Part shown: positions 48,281 to 58,188 of the stretch, piece after piece | Layout of the letters: every line of letters begins with the position of its first letter | Position numbering within the stretch: the first letter of the stretch is position 1 | DNA from: a bacterium | Lineage (GTDB): Bacteria > Myxococcota_A > Bradymonadia > UBA7976 > UBA1532 | Reading direction: 5' to 3' | Assembly (NCBI GenBank): GCA_030427205.1 | Contig: JAUHXC010000002.1 | Coordinates: 372,001 to 436,000 of the forward strand | DNA: 64,000 bases | Program-made: the position numbers and the translations under genes | Notes under the pieces: generated by a model | What the model was told of the DNA's origin: nothing | The model's database searches: none | Seen by the model: the letters and a program-made list of their open reading frames with translations, nothing else

Positions 48281-50389
48281 ATGGAGCTGCTGATCGGACT
48301 GCTGCTCGTCGGCGTCGCCGCCCTGGCGGTGCCCCGGGGCCGGGTGCGTCTGGCGGCGATGGGCGGCATCGTGCTCGGCGCGGTGATCCTGGCGGTGATC
48401 CGGCCGGCGCCCTCGGCGGACCTCGCCCGCTACCTGCCCGACGACGCGACCGCCCCCGACGACGCCCGGTTCAGCTCGTCCCGGGCGTGCCGCGCCTGCC
48501 ACGCCGACGCCTACGAGAGCTGGCACCGCAGCCACCATCGCCAGATGACCCAGGCCGTGGGGCCCGAGACCGTGCTCGCGCCGTTTGATGGCCGGGTGCT
48601 CGTCGACGGGCCGCGGACCTACCGGGTCTTTCGCAAAGGCGACGGCTTCTTCGTCGACATGCCGCGCTACGGCACCAACGGCGAGACGCCCGATCAGCGC
48701 ATGGTCCGCCCGGTGGTCATGAGCACCGGCTCGCACCACATGCAGGCGTATTGGATCCCCTCCCCGCACGTCGACGAGCCGCCGGCCCGGGTGGGTCGGG
48801 CGCTGTTCAACGATCGCTGCACCGGCTGCCACGGCACCGACGGGCGCAGCAAGGGCGAGGTCGAAGCGCTGCGCGACGCGATGCTGCTGCCCTACGAGAT
48901 CGAGCGCGCGCTCGACGAGCCGGCGCACGCGCAGCTCGATCGCCGCGATCCGCAGGGGCTGGCCGAGATCGTGCGCTTCGTGACCCGCATCCAGACCACC
49001 GGGCGCTTGATGCAGTTCCCTTTCGTCTGGTTGGTGCGTCACCAGCGCTGGGTCAACGAGGAGCATACGTTTCTCCAGCCGCCCTATACGCCCGCGGCCG
49101 CCGAGATCTGGGGCGATCCGTGGAGCGACGGCTGCGACCAGTGCCACAGCGTTCGCCCGGACTACGACTGGAGCGCCGACGACCAGCGCGGCGAAGCCGA
49201 GGTCGCCGAGCTGGGCATCGCCTGTGAAGCCTGCCACGGGCCCGGCCGGGGGCACATCGCGCTGCACCGCGATCCCGCCGCGCGCTATCGCAGCCACCTG
49301 GCCGCCGACCCGCCGCCCACCGACGACATCGTCCAGCCCGCCGATCTCGACCACCGCCGGGCGAGCGCGGTGTGCGGGCAGTGCCACGCCGAGCTGGTGG
49401 TGCACGACCCCGAGACGCGTTTCGAGCCGGGCATCGCGCTCGAGGCCCACGGCGGCGTGGTGCAGTTCACCCCCGAGAATCCGCCGCCGTGGCTCGCGCC
49501 CATCCTCGAAGACGAGCCCAACCTGCTCATCGACGCGTTCTGGACCGACGGCACGATCCGCATCGCCGGCCGCAACTACAACGCCCAGGCGCTGACCGGC
49601 TGCTTCACCCGCGGCCAGATGTCGTGCCTCACCTGCCACTCGATGCACGACGGCCCGCCGAACGATCAGCTCAAGGGGCCGGCGGTCGACGATCGGCCGT
49701 GCCTCGACTGCCACCCGGTCATCGGCGCCGACGTGACGGCGCATACCCATCATCCGGCCGAGTCGAGCGGCAGCCGCTGCTACAACTGCCACATGCCCCA
49801 CACCACCGTCGGGCTGCTGACCTTGATGCGCTCCCACCGCGTCGACAGCCCGTCGGCCGAGCGCACCGCGTGGAGCGGCCGCCCCGACGCGTGCAGCCTC
49901 TGTCATATCGATCGGACCCTGGCCGAGACGTCAAAAACCCTGACCGAGTGGTACGGGCAGCCCGATCTGCCGCCCACGGCGGACGACCTCGGCGCGTCGG
50001 CGGTCGTCGCCTGGGCCCTGCGGGGAGACGCGGTTCAGCGGGCGACGGCGGCCTGGCACATGGGCTGGGGGCCGGCCCTCGAAGCGGCCGGTTCGGACTG
50101 GCAGGTGCCCTATCTGGCCATCCTGCTCGACGACCCCTACGCCGCCGTGCGGGCCATCGCGATTGACGCGTTGCGTCGGCATCGCGGCTTCGCCGACTTC
50201 GAGTACGACTACGTCGCGCCGTCGGCTGCGCGTCAGGCGCGCGGTGAAGCGGCCATCGCGCGCTGGCATTCTGCGGGCCCGCCGCCGGATAGACCGACCG
50301 CCTTCATCGTCGACGGGCAGCTCGATCGGTCGCGCATCGAGATCCTCTTCGAGCGCCGGGACGATACCGAGGTGCGCGTCAACGAATGA
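48281..50389 (+). CDS. Multiheme c-type cytochrome (nine CXXCH)
   Basis: CRACH, CTGCH, CDQCH, CEACH, CGQCH, CLTCH, CLDCH, CYNCH, CSLCH; N-terminal hydrophobic segment. Confidence 0.93.
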   Translation: MELLIGLLLVGVAALAVPRGRVRLAAMGGIVLGAVILAVIRPAPSADLARYLPDDATAPDDARFSSSRACRACHADAYESWHRSHHRQMTQAVGPETVLAPFDGRVLVDGPRTYRVFRKGDGFFVDMPRYGTNGETPDQRMVRPVVMSTGSHHMQAYWIPSPHVDEPPARVGRALFNDRCTGCHGTDGRSKGEVEALRDAMLLPYEIERALDEPAHAQLDRRDPQGLAEIVRFVTRIQTTGRLMQFPFVWLVRHQRWVNEEHTFLQPPYTPAAAEIWGDPWSDGCDQCHSVRPDYDWSADDQRGEAEVAELGIACEACHGPGRGHIALHRDPAARYRSHLAADPPPTDDIVQPADLDHRRASAVCGQCHAELVVHDPETRFEPGIALEAHGGVVQFTPENPPPWLAPILEDEPNLLIDAFWTDGTIRIAGRNYNAQALTGCFTRGQMSCLTCHSMHDGPPNDQLKGPAVDDRPCLDCHPVIGADVTAHTHHPAESSGSRCYNCHMPHTTVGLLTLMRSHRVDSPSAERTAWSGRPDACSLCHIDRTLAETSKTLTEWYGQPDLPPTADDLGASAVVAWALRGDAVQRATAAWHMGWGPALEAAGSDWQVPYLAILLDDPYAAVRAIAIDALRRHRGFADFEYDYVAPSAARQARGEAAIARWHSAGPPPDRPTAFIVDGQLDRSRIEILFERRDDTEVRVNE

Positions 50390-50649
50390 CGCGATGGCCG
50401 ATCGCGCTGCGGGTCTGCCCTGCCGTCTGCGCGATGTGTCAGGAGACCCGGTGCGTCCCGCAGGTACATGCCCGTACATCTGCCACGAAATGAAGCACGG
50501 CCCGGATCCGGTTGCGGCCCGTACCCGTGGCCCGTGCGCATGTCGGCGACAATTCTGCGACCGCCGGGCGACAACCCTATTGATCGGAATGATCGTTTTG
50601 GCGTACACCCTTCGTCATAGGTCCGGCGAGTCCGGTACAGGAGCTATAC

Positions 50650-51459
50650 ATGATGACCTCGTCGGCCCCGCTCTCGAAGCAGCCGGACCTGCGCGCCCTG
50701 CGCGCCCTGACGTGGCAGAACCACAGCGGCCGATATGCGATCTCCGGCGCGTGCGGCAGTCACGTCGGCCTGCGATCACGCAACGAAGACGCCTTCTTCG
50801 CCAGCGCCCGGGACTCGCTGGTGGCCATCGCCGATGGCATGGGCGGGCACCCCGGCGGGCACATCGCCTCCGATCTGGCGGTGCGCAGCATACACGGGCC
50901 CCTGACCGACAGACCGCCCCGCCGCGTCCGGGTCGAGCCCGAGCAGCACCGCGTCCGCCTGATGAACGCGCTCGTCGGCTGCAACCGCATCATCCGCCAG
51001 CGCCATCCGCAGGATCCCGAGCGCCCGATGGCGACCACCGTCGTGGCTTTGTGGCTCATCGATGGCTGGGCGATCTTCGGGCATGTGGGTGACAGCCGGC
51101 TCTACCGCCTGCGCGACGGCGTGCTGACCCCGCTGACGCTGGATCACAACGCGCTCGGCGAGGCGCTGCGGCTCGGGCTGCACCCCGACGACGTCGGCGA
51201 CATCCCTCATCATCTGCTCTCGCGCGCCCTGGGGCTCGACGAGACCGTGCGGCCCGATGTGAACCACTGCTCGCTGGTCAGCGGCGATCGCTACCTGCTG
51301 TGCACCGACGGGCTGACCGAAGCGGTGGACGACGCGTATCTCGCCGCGACCCTCGCCCGCCCGGTCTCGGCCGAGCAGACCATGCGCGCGCTGCTCGAAG
51401 CGGCGATGGTCTCCGGCTCGAGCGACAACATCACGCTGGCGGTGCTCGACATCCGCTGA
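50650..51459 (+). CDS. PP2C-family Ser/Thr protein phosphatase
   Basis: GLRSRNEDAFFASARDSLVAIADGMGGHPGG...WAIFGHVGDSRLYRLRDG...LLCTDGLTEAVDD...GSSDNITLAVLDI. Confidence 0.93.
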   Translation: MMTSSAPLSKQPDLRALRALTWQNHSGRYAISGACGSHVGLRSRNEDAFFASARDSLVAIADGMGGHPGGHIASDLAVRSIHGPLTDRPPRRVRVEPEQHRVRLMNALVGCNRIIRQRHPQDPERPMATTVVALWLIDGWAIFGHVGDSRLYRLRDGVLTPLTLDHNALGEALRLGLHPDDVGDIPHHLLSRALGLDETVRPDVNHCSLVSGDRYLLCTDGLTEAVDDAYLAATLARPVSAEQTMRALLEAAMVSGSSDNITLAVLDIR

Positions 51460-51520
51460 GGCCCGGCCGGCCGAGCTGACGGCGGCCGATCTCACACCCA
51501 GCGAACTCACACGGCCAGCC

Positions 51521-54500
51521 TCACTGCCCCGCGGACGCCCCCGACCGGTGATCGTCGGCCAGCTGCTGCACGATGAACGGGCGCAGGGTCTGCGCCTCGA
51601 TGATGCGATCGATCGAGCCCACCTGCCGCGCGCGCTCGACGGTGTGCACCCCATCGAACCGCGCGGCGATCTCCGCCAGCGCCGCCGATCGCGCAGACTC
51701 ACCGCCGCCCAGCTCCGCCGTACGCCGCCGCACATCGCGGGCGAAGACGACCGCCGCGGCCGGCGCCCCGCCGATGACCGACGCGAAGCTGCCGCGGATG
51801 GCCACCGAGACGAGGCGCGGGTTGAGCGCCTTGGAGAAGACGACATAGGCCCCGCCGTGATAGCGCGAGAGCACGGCGAAGACGATCGGGCCGTCGAAGT
51901 TGACCACCGCCCGGCCGATCTCGGCGCCGTACTCCAGCTGCCACTGACCCAATGACTCGGGCGAGCCGTCGAAGCCGGAGAGGTTGGCCAGCACCACCAC
52001 CGGCCGCCGCCCGCTCGCCGCGTTGAGCGCCCGGGCCACCTTGCGCGACGCCTGGGGATACAGCGTGCCGCCGGCGAGCTGAGCCGGGCCGTCGGCGCTG
52101 GGCTGGCCCACCCGCGAGACCGGCTGGTTCTCGATGCCGATCACCGTCGCGCCGAAGCCGCCGATGCGCGCCTCCCAGACCACCGCGGTCTCGGCGCCGC
52201 GCCAGGCGGCCCAGCGCTCGACGGGGCGGCAGCCGCGGTCGATCACCGCCGCCATCACCGGGCGCACCGCGAACGGCCGCTTGCGGTCGGGGTTGTGCCG
52301 ACTGTCGAACAGCTCGCCGATGCGCTCGAAGCCATGGCCCGCGTCCGCCGGATAGGCGTCGAGGGTCATGTCGCGATCGGCGGGGTCGTCGGTGGCGATC
52401 CGCCGCGGGCGCCGCTCGCCGGGCGGCACGTAGACGTGATCGTGATAGCGGTAGATCAGCCCGTAGGCCTGGGCCAGATCGGCCGCGTGGGCCTGGGCCT
52501 GGCCGTTGGGTCCCATGACCGCGGTGTAGCCGCCCAGAGCCAGATCATCCGCCGCCGAGACGCAGCCCGAGGCGTCGAGGGCGCGCTTGCCGGTGAGCAC
52601 CATCGCCCCGCGATCGGTCATCACCAGCAGGCCGCGGGTATGCATCATCATCGTCGCTTCGGCGTTCCAATAGGCCTGAGCGCCGACGCAGACCCCGGAG
52701 ACGATGAGGTCGATCTGACCGCCGGCCTGGGTGAAACGCACGATGCGGGCCAGCACCCGGGCGGTCCAATCCAGGTTCTCGGTGCCGGTGTCCCAGTCGA
52801 TGCGGGCCCCCGCGCTCAGGGCGACCCACTCCAGCGGCAGGTCACGCTGCTCGGCCAGATCGAGCGCGGCGATGACCCGGCGGCACTCGGGCTCGGCCAG
52901 CGCGCCCATGCGCCGGGTGGGATCAGAGACCAGCAGGACCCGCTCGAACGCATCGTCGCGATCGGCGGGGCGCGAGACGATGGTCCCGACGACCAGCGCC
53001 GCCCGGTTCTGACCCCGCGGGCGGTCGACGGACACCAGCGCCGGCCCGTCGAGGTCGTGCTCGACGAAGGTGCTCGGCGGCAGATCGCCGCGGCCCTCCA
53101 GCATGCGCACGATCTCGTAGGGGTGCACGATGTTGCGCCGCCGGGCGACCACCAGCGCCTGCTCGTAGCCGGTGACCGGGGCCAGCGGGGCCAGCGACGC
53201 CGGGTTGAGCTCCAGCTCGAGGCGGTGGCCGCTGCGATCGTAGATCGAGAGATCGGACAGGCCCTCGGGCGCGCCGCCGCCGGTGAACCGGGCGCGCACG
53301 ACCAGCTTCTCCAGGCCGATACGCCGCGCGGCGGGGGCCAGTCGCGCCGCGTAGGCCTTCATCAGCGACGTGGCATACGGGATCGGCGGCACGACGCGCA
53401 ACGTGATGCGGTTCCATTGCAGCCGTCGGCGCGGATCGTGGGCCGCCCGCGCCGCCTCGATCGCCCGCACGGCCGCGTGGAAGACCCGCTCGATATGCGG
53501 CAGACGCAGCGGTCGGCCGGTGCCCAGCCGTTCGAGGCTGCGCACCTCGCCGAAGGCCAGCAGGCGCACGTCCTCGGCGTTCTCCCGGGCCCGGGCGTGG
53601 AACAGCACCACGTCGTCATCGCTGGGCAGGCGCTTGAACTCGAAGCGCTCGAGTCGATCGAGCTCGAGGCGCCGCGCGGTGCTGGGCATCACGTCGGTGC
53701 GGTCGACCCGCTCGCTGCCGTCGGCGTAGAACCGCCGGACCCGCGGATAATGCGGCCCGCGCACGACCAGGATGCAGACCTCGCCCCACGGCGGCCGGGC
53801 GCGCCCGTCGGGTCGCGCGGCGGTGACCGCCCGGGCCATGGCCTCTTCGACCGCCGCCGGGCTCTCGGGCACGAGGACGAGATCGAGCCGGCGGGTGGGC
53901 GGCAGGGCGTGGGCGGTCGCGACGAGGGCCTCGACCTCGTCGATGCGGCCGGTCACGCAGACGACCGCCTGATCCCCCTCCCCCGCCCGAAAGGCCGGGC
54001 GCTCACCGAGGGTCAGCGCCTCGAAGGGGAAGTCGCCGCCGGTCCACTCAAGGCGCCGGGCGACGCCCTCGGCGGCCACCGGACAGCCCGCCGCGGCCTC
54101 GGGCGCGAGCCCCGGCACCAGCGACTCGGGGGCGGCGATGAAGCCGGTCCAGTCGAGGGTGCCGGCCCGCAGCCGCTGCAGCATCTCTTCGGCCCGCGCC
54201 TCGCCGCGCTGGGTCAGCCGATGCAGCGCGGCCCGCTCGATGAGCCGATAGCGGGCGCGATCGGCCGCCTCGCGCACCGGCCCGAAGCGCCCCGGATCGA
54301 GGTTGCACAGCCGGTCGAGCAGAGCCGGCGGCGCGTCGGTCAGGCGCTCGATCAGCCGGGCGGCGGCGGGCACGGTCTCGGGCAGCGCGTCCTGGGCCCG
54401 GGCCAGCCGATCGAGGGCCTCGTCGGGCGCCGCCTCGGCGTCGAGCTCGTCGATGCCGTGGTGGCGCAGCGCGCGGGCCAGCGCCTTGCGCGCGCCGGCG

Positions 54501-56677
54501 CCGAGCCCGTCGGGGCCGCGGCGCAGCAGCGTCTCCATGAGCACCGACGGGGTCACCACCTCGCTGGTGCCGTCGGCGCCGTCCCGCGGGCGCCGCTCGA
54601 AGAACTCGGCGACGTCGGCGAACACCTCGAGCAGGTCGACCGCCGGCTGCGGATCGACCCGGCCGGCGTCGTCACCGAGGGTGCCCACCGGCACGTCCCA
54701 GCCCACGAACGCGGCCCGGATCCGCTCCGCGGCCGCCGCCGAGCGTGGCGGTCGGCTCTGCCAGGGCACCCGCACCCGCTCGGCGGGCTCGCTCTCTTCG
54801 CCGCCGGCGAGCTCGAGCACGACCATCAGCTGGCCCGCCCGCACCTGGGCCCCGGGGGCCACCCGGATCTCGCGCACGACGCCGGCCCGCGGGCTCTCGA
54901 CGCGCACCTCCATCTTCATCGACTCGAGCACGACGACGCAGCCGCCCGCCGGCACCGCGTCGCCGACGGCGAGCGGCACGTCGAGCACCATCGCCGCCGA
55001 GGGCGCCAGGATCGATCCCCCGCTCGCCGCGGCGACCCGATGGGCGGTGCCGTCGACGAGGTAGGTCAGATCCCCCGGCGCCCGCTCGACCCGATAGCGC
55101 CCGCCGGAGAGCGACAGCCAGCGCTGGTAGAGCCCGTCGGGCTCGTAGCGCACCGTCACCTCGCCGTCGGCGTGGCGCACCCGAAAGCGATGCGGCCCGA
55201 TGCGATAGACCTCGAGCGCGTCACCGACCTCGACCCGATGCCGATCGGCGCCGCGCGCCGGGGCCCGATCGCCGTCGGCGAGGAACCGATCGATGGCGGC
55301 GGCGAGCACCGCGACGCCGGCCCCCTCGGGCGGATCGACCGGCAGCCGATCGACGAGGCCGACGTCGAACTCGCCGGCCCGCACGTCGGGCCGGGCGAGC
55401 AGCGCGCGCAGGAAGTTGAGGTTGGTGGTGCCGCCGTCGACGATCACCCGGGTGCGGTCGAGCGCGTGGGCCAGCCGCCCGAGCGCCGCCTGACGGCTCG
55501 GGCCCCAAGCGATGATCTTCGCCACGAGCGGATCGAACTCCGGCGAGATCGCCTCGCCCTCGGTGAAGCCGGTATCGACCCGCACCCCGGGGCCCGTCGG
55601 GCTGACGAAGCGCAGCAGGCGCCCCGGCGCGGGCACGAAGCCGCGCTGCGGATCTTCGGCGCAGACCCGGGCCTCGATCGCCCAGCCGCGACCCATCGTC
55701 TCCGCCGGCAGCGGCCGGCCGCGGGCCAGATCGATCTGCGCCCGGACGAGGTCGACGCCGAAGACCTCTTCGGTGACCGGGTGCTCGACCTGCAGGCGGG
55801 TATTGACCTCGAGGAAGTACGCCGCGTCCGCCGACTGGTCGTAGAGGAACTCGACGGTGCCCGCGCTGCGATAGCGCACCGCGCTGCACAGCCGGCGCGC
55901 GGCGGCGATGATCCGCGCCTCCGCGGCTTTCGACAGACCCGGCGAGGGGCACTCTTCGACGATCTTCTGCCGCCGGCGCTGCAGCGAGCACTCGCGCACG
56001 CCGAGGATGCGCACCTCGCCCTCGCCGTCGCCGAGCACCTGGATCTCGACGTGGCGCGCCCCGTCGACGCAGCGCTCGACGAAGATGCCACCGCCGTGGA
56101 ACGAGCGATCGGCCTCGTCGCGGGCCGACGCGAAGGCTTCGGGCAGCGCCTCGGCCGCCTCGACCCGGCGGATGCCGCGCCCGCCGCCGCCGCCGGCCGC
56201 CTTGAGCATCAGGGGGAAGCCGATGCGCTCGGCTTCGCGGGCGGCCGCCTCGGCGTCGGCCACCACCGCCCACGGCGCCACCGGCACATCGCATGACTCG
56301 GCCAGCCGCTTGGCGGCGATCTTGTCGCCGAGGCGGCGCATCGTCTCGGGTCGCGGGGCGAGCAGCGTGATGCCCGCCGCCTCGAGCGCCGCGGTGAAGT
56401 CGGCGTCCTCCGAGGCGAAGCCCCAGCCGAGCCAGGCCGCGTCGCACAGCCCCGCCCGCAGCCCCTCGATGACCTTCTCGGCGTCGAGGTAGGCCCGCCG
56501 CCCCTCGCCGATGCGCACCGCGGCGTCCGCCGAGCGCACGTAGAGCGAGTCCACATCGGGATCGGTGTAGAGCGCCACCGCCATCGGGGCCTCGGCCTCC
56601 TCCCGGCGCAGCGCGTCGAGCGCCGCGAGGAATCGGACCGCCGGCTCTCCTCGGTTGACGATTCCGATACAGCGCAT
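51521..56677 (-). CDS. Single-chain multidomain acyl-CoA carboxylase (BC-BCCP-central-CT), eukaryotic-ACC-like
   Basis: BC: LMLKAAGGGGGRGIRRVE, FLEVNTRLQVEHPVTEEVFGVDLV; BCCP: VVLESMKMEVRVESP; ACC_central-like: RRLELDRLERFEFKRLPS...NRITLRVVPPI; CT: LDIATDDP-like region and GGYTAVMGPNGQAQAHA, NLSGFDGSPESLGQ. Confidence 0.88.
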   Translation of the reverse strand: MRCIGIVNRGEPAVRFLAALDALRREEAEAPMAVALYTDPDVDSLYVRSADAAVRIGEGRRAYLDAEKVIEGLRAGLCDAAWLGWGFASEDADFTAALEAAGITLLAPRPETMRRLGDKIAAKRLAESCDVPVAPWAVVADAEAAAREAERIGFPLMLKAAGGGGGRGIRRVEAAEALPEAFASARDEADRSFHGGGIFVERCVDGARHVEIQVLGDGEGEVRILGVRECSLQRRRQKIVEECPSPGLSKAAEARIIAAARRLCSAVRYRSAGTVEFLYDQSADAAYFLEVNTRLQVEHPVTEEVFGVDLVRAQIDLARGRPLPAETMGRGWAIEARVCAEDPQRGFVPAPGRLLRFVSPTGPGVRVDTGFTEGEAISPEFDPLVAKIIAWGPSRQAALGRLAHALDRTRVIVDGGTTNLNFLRALLARPDVRAGEFDVGLVDRLPVDPPEGAGVAVLAAAIDRFLADGDRAPARGADRHRVEVGDALEVYRIGPHRFRVRHADGEVTVRYEPDGLYQRWLSLSGGRYRVERAPGDLTYLVDGTAHRVAAASGGSILAPSAAMVLDVPLAVGDAVPAGGCVVVLESMKMEVRVESPRAGVVREIRVAPGAQVRAGQLMVVLELAGGEESEPAERVRVPWQSRPPRSAAAAERIRAAFVGWDVPVGTLGDDAGRVDPQPAVDLLEVFADVAEFFERRPRDGADGTSEVVTPSVLMETLLRRGPDGLGAGARKALARALRHHGIDELDAEAAPDEALDRLARAQDALPETVPAAARLIERLTDAPPALLDRLCNLDPGRFGPVREAADRARYRLIERAALHRLTQRGEARAEEMLQRLRAGTLDWTGFIAAPESLVPGLAPEAAAGCPVAAEGVARRLEWTGGDFPFEALTLGERPAFRAGEGDQAVVCVTGRIDEVEALVATAHALPPTRRLDLVLVPESPAAVEEAMARAVTAARPDGRARPPWGEVCILVVRGPHYPRVRRFYADGSERVDRTDVMPSTARRLELDRLERFEFKRLPSDDDVVLFHARARENAEDVRLLAFGEVRSLERLGTGRPLRLPHIERVFHAAVRAIEAARAAHDPRRRLQWNRITLRVVPPIPYATSLMKAYAARLAPAARRIGLEKLVVRARFTGGGAPEGLSDLSIYDRSGHRLELELNPASLAPLAPVTGYEQALVVARRRNIVHPYEIVRMLEGRGDLPPSTFVEHDLDGPALVSVDRPRGQNRAALVVGTIVSRPADRDDAFERVLLVSDPTRRMGALAEPECRRVIAALDLAEQRDLPLEWVALSAGARIDWDTGTENLDWTARVLARIVRFTQAGGQIDLIVSGVCVGAQAYWNAEATMMMHTRGLLVMTDRGAMVLTGKRALDASGCVSAADDLALGGYTAVMGPNGQAQAHAADLAQAYGLIYRYHDHVYVPPGERRPRRIATDDPADRDMTLDAYPADAGHGFERIGELFDSRHNPDRKRPFAVRPVMAAVIDRGCRPVERWAAWRGAETAVVWEARIGGFGATVIGIENQPVSRVGQPSADGPAQLAGGTLYPQASRKVARALNAASGRRPVVVLANLSGFDGSPESLGQWQLEYGAEIGRAVVNFDGPIVFAVLSRYHGGAYVVFSKALNPRLVSVAIRGSFASVIGGAPAAAVVFARDVRRRTAELGGGESARSAALAEIAARFDGVHTVERARQVGSIDRIIEAQTLRPFIVQQLADDHRSGASAGQ

Positions 56678-56766
56678 GCCACCTCCGGTACGACTCGGCT
56701 CCGGGCCCTTGTACCGAGCGACGGCGTCGGGCGCCAGAGCGGCGCGCAGACCGTGGGCGGGCGCCC

Positions 56767-57150
56767 TCAGTGGGCGAAGGCGTGGGCCTTGAGGGTGTCG
56801 AGGTCGACGAGCTCGAGGGTCGACATCTCGGTCGCTTCGAGGATGACCGGCGGCGCGCAGCCGGCCTGCATGGCCTCGATCCAGCGGCCGGCGCACAGGC
56901 ACCAGCGATCGCCGTCGACGAGGCCCGGAAAATCGAACGCAGGGACCGGCGTGCTCAGGTCGTTGCCCCGGCTGCGGCTGAACGCCAGGAAGGCGTCGGT
57001 GACCCGCGCGCAGACGGTGTGCCGCCCGCGATCCCGCGCGTCGGTCCGGCAGCGTCCGTCTCGATACCAGCCGGTCATCGGGCGACACCCGCAGATCTCG
57101 AGGGCCGTGCCGAGCACGTTGAGGGCCTCGGTCGACGTGCCGTCTTTCAT
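56767..57150 (-). CDS. DUF2237-family protein
   Basis: NVLGTALEICGCRPMTGWYRDGRCRTDARDRGRHTVCARVTDAFLAFSRSRGNDLSTPVPAFDFPGLVDGDRWCLCAGRW. Confidence 0.95.
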   Translation of the reverse strand: MKDGTSTEALNVLGTALEICGCRPMTGWYRDGRCRTDARDRGRHTVCARVTDAFLAFSRSRGNDLSTPVPAFDFPGLVDGDRWCLCAGRWIEAMQAGCAPPVILEATEMSTLELVDLDTLKAHAFAH

Positions 57151-57324
57151 GCGCCTCCTTCGGTCGCGGGTCCAGATGCCCGGGGCGCGCGGGGGGTCGC
57201 AGCCCGAATCGTTCGCCGCGGCCCACCGATCAAGTCGTGGCGCTCGCGTTCACGCTCGTGCAGAATCGGGCCGTCGTCGGCCCGACGCGCTCGGTCGACG
57301 GGGCGGCCAGCGAATCGGAGGTCG

Positions 57325-58173
57325 ATGTTGAACGGGCTGCGCTACGCGTTCAATACCAATGGCTGCGCCCACCACCGCCTCGGCGACGCGCTCGAGCTGA
57401 TCGCCGAGGCGGGCTATGCCGGCGTCGCGCTGACCCTCGACCACCATCACTTCGATCCGTTCGCCCCGCAGCTCGAGAAGCGGGCCGCCCGACTCGCCAA
57501 CCGCCTCGCCGCGCTCGGCCTGGGCCTCGTCGTCGAGACCGGCGCGCGCTTCCTGCTCGATCCCCGGCGCAAGCACGAGCCGACGCTGATCGCCCCCGAG
57601 GCGAGCGGCCGGGCGCGGCGCATCGACTTCCTCACCCGCGCGCTCGACATCGCCGCGATCTGCGGCGCCGAGGCGGTCAGCTTCTGGGCCGGCGTACCGC
57701 GACCGGGGCTCGATCGCGTCCAGGCCTCGCGGTGGCTCGAAGACGGCGTGCGCACGCTGGTCGAGCGGGCCGAGAGCCGGGGGGTGCTCGCGGCGCTCGA
57801 GCCCGAGCCGGGTCATCTCGTCGAGACGTGCGAGGACTGGCAGGCTCTGCGCGAGCGCATCCCGGGCCTCGCGCTGGCGCTCGACATCGGACATCTGCTG
57901 GTGACCGGCGAGGCCGAGCCGCCCGAGGCGATCCTCTCCCACCGCGGCCTGCTGGGTGCGGTCGCCATCGAAGACATGCGCCGCGGCGAGCACGTGCATC
58001 GACCCTTTGGCGAGGGCGACCTCGATCTGTGCTCGACGGTGGCCGCGCTGCACGCGGTGGAGTACCGCGGGCTGGTCAGCGTCGAGCTGTCCCGCGACTC
58101 CCACCGGGCGCACGAGATCATCCCCGGCTCGATCGAAGCCCTGCTCGACGCCGAAGGCATGCTGACCGCCTGA
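57325..58173 (+). CDS. Sugar phosphate isomerase/epimerase (AP endonuclease 2-like TIM barrel)
   Basis: LRYAFNTNGCAHHRLGDALELIAEAGYAGVALTLDHHHFDPF...SRGVLAALEPEPGHLVE...LALALDIGHLLVTGEA; GGAGG upstream of ATG 57325. Confidence 0.85.
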   Translation: MLNGLRYAFNTNGCAHHRLGDALELIAEAGYAGVALTLDHHHFDPFAPQLEKRAARLANRLAALGLGLVVETGARFLLDPRRKHEPTLIAPEASGRARRIDFLTRALDIAAICGAEAVSFWAGVPRPGLDRVQASRWLEDGVRTLVERAESRGVLAALEPEPGHLVETCEDWQALRERIPGLALALDIGHLLVTGEAEPPEAILSHRGLLGAVAIEDMRRGEHVHRPFGEGDLDLCSTVAALHAVEYRGLVSVELSRDSHRAHEIIPGSIEALLDAEGMLTA

Positions 58174-58188
58174 CGGTCTCGGGCGCCG

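Noticed and set aside
52295-56296. 1333-aa plus-strand ORF
   Set aside because: Antisense of the multidomain carboxylase, which has strong motifs.
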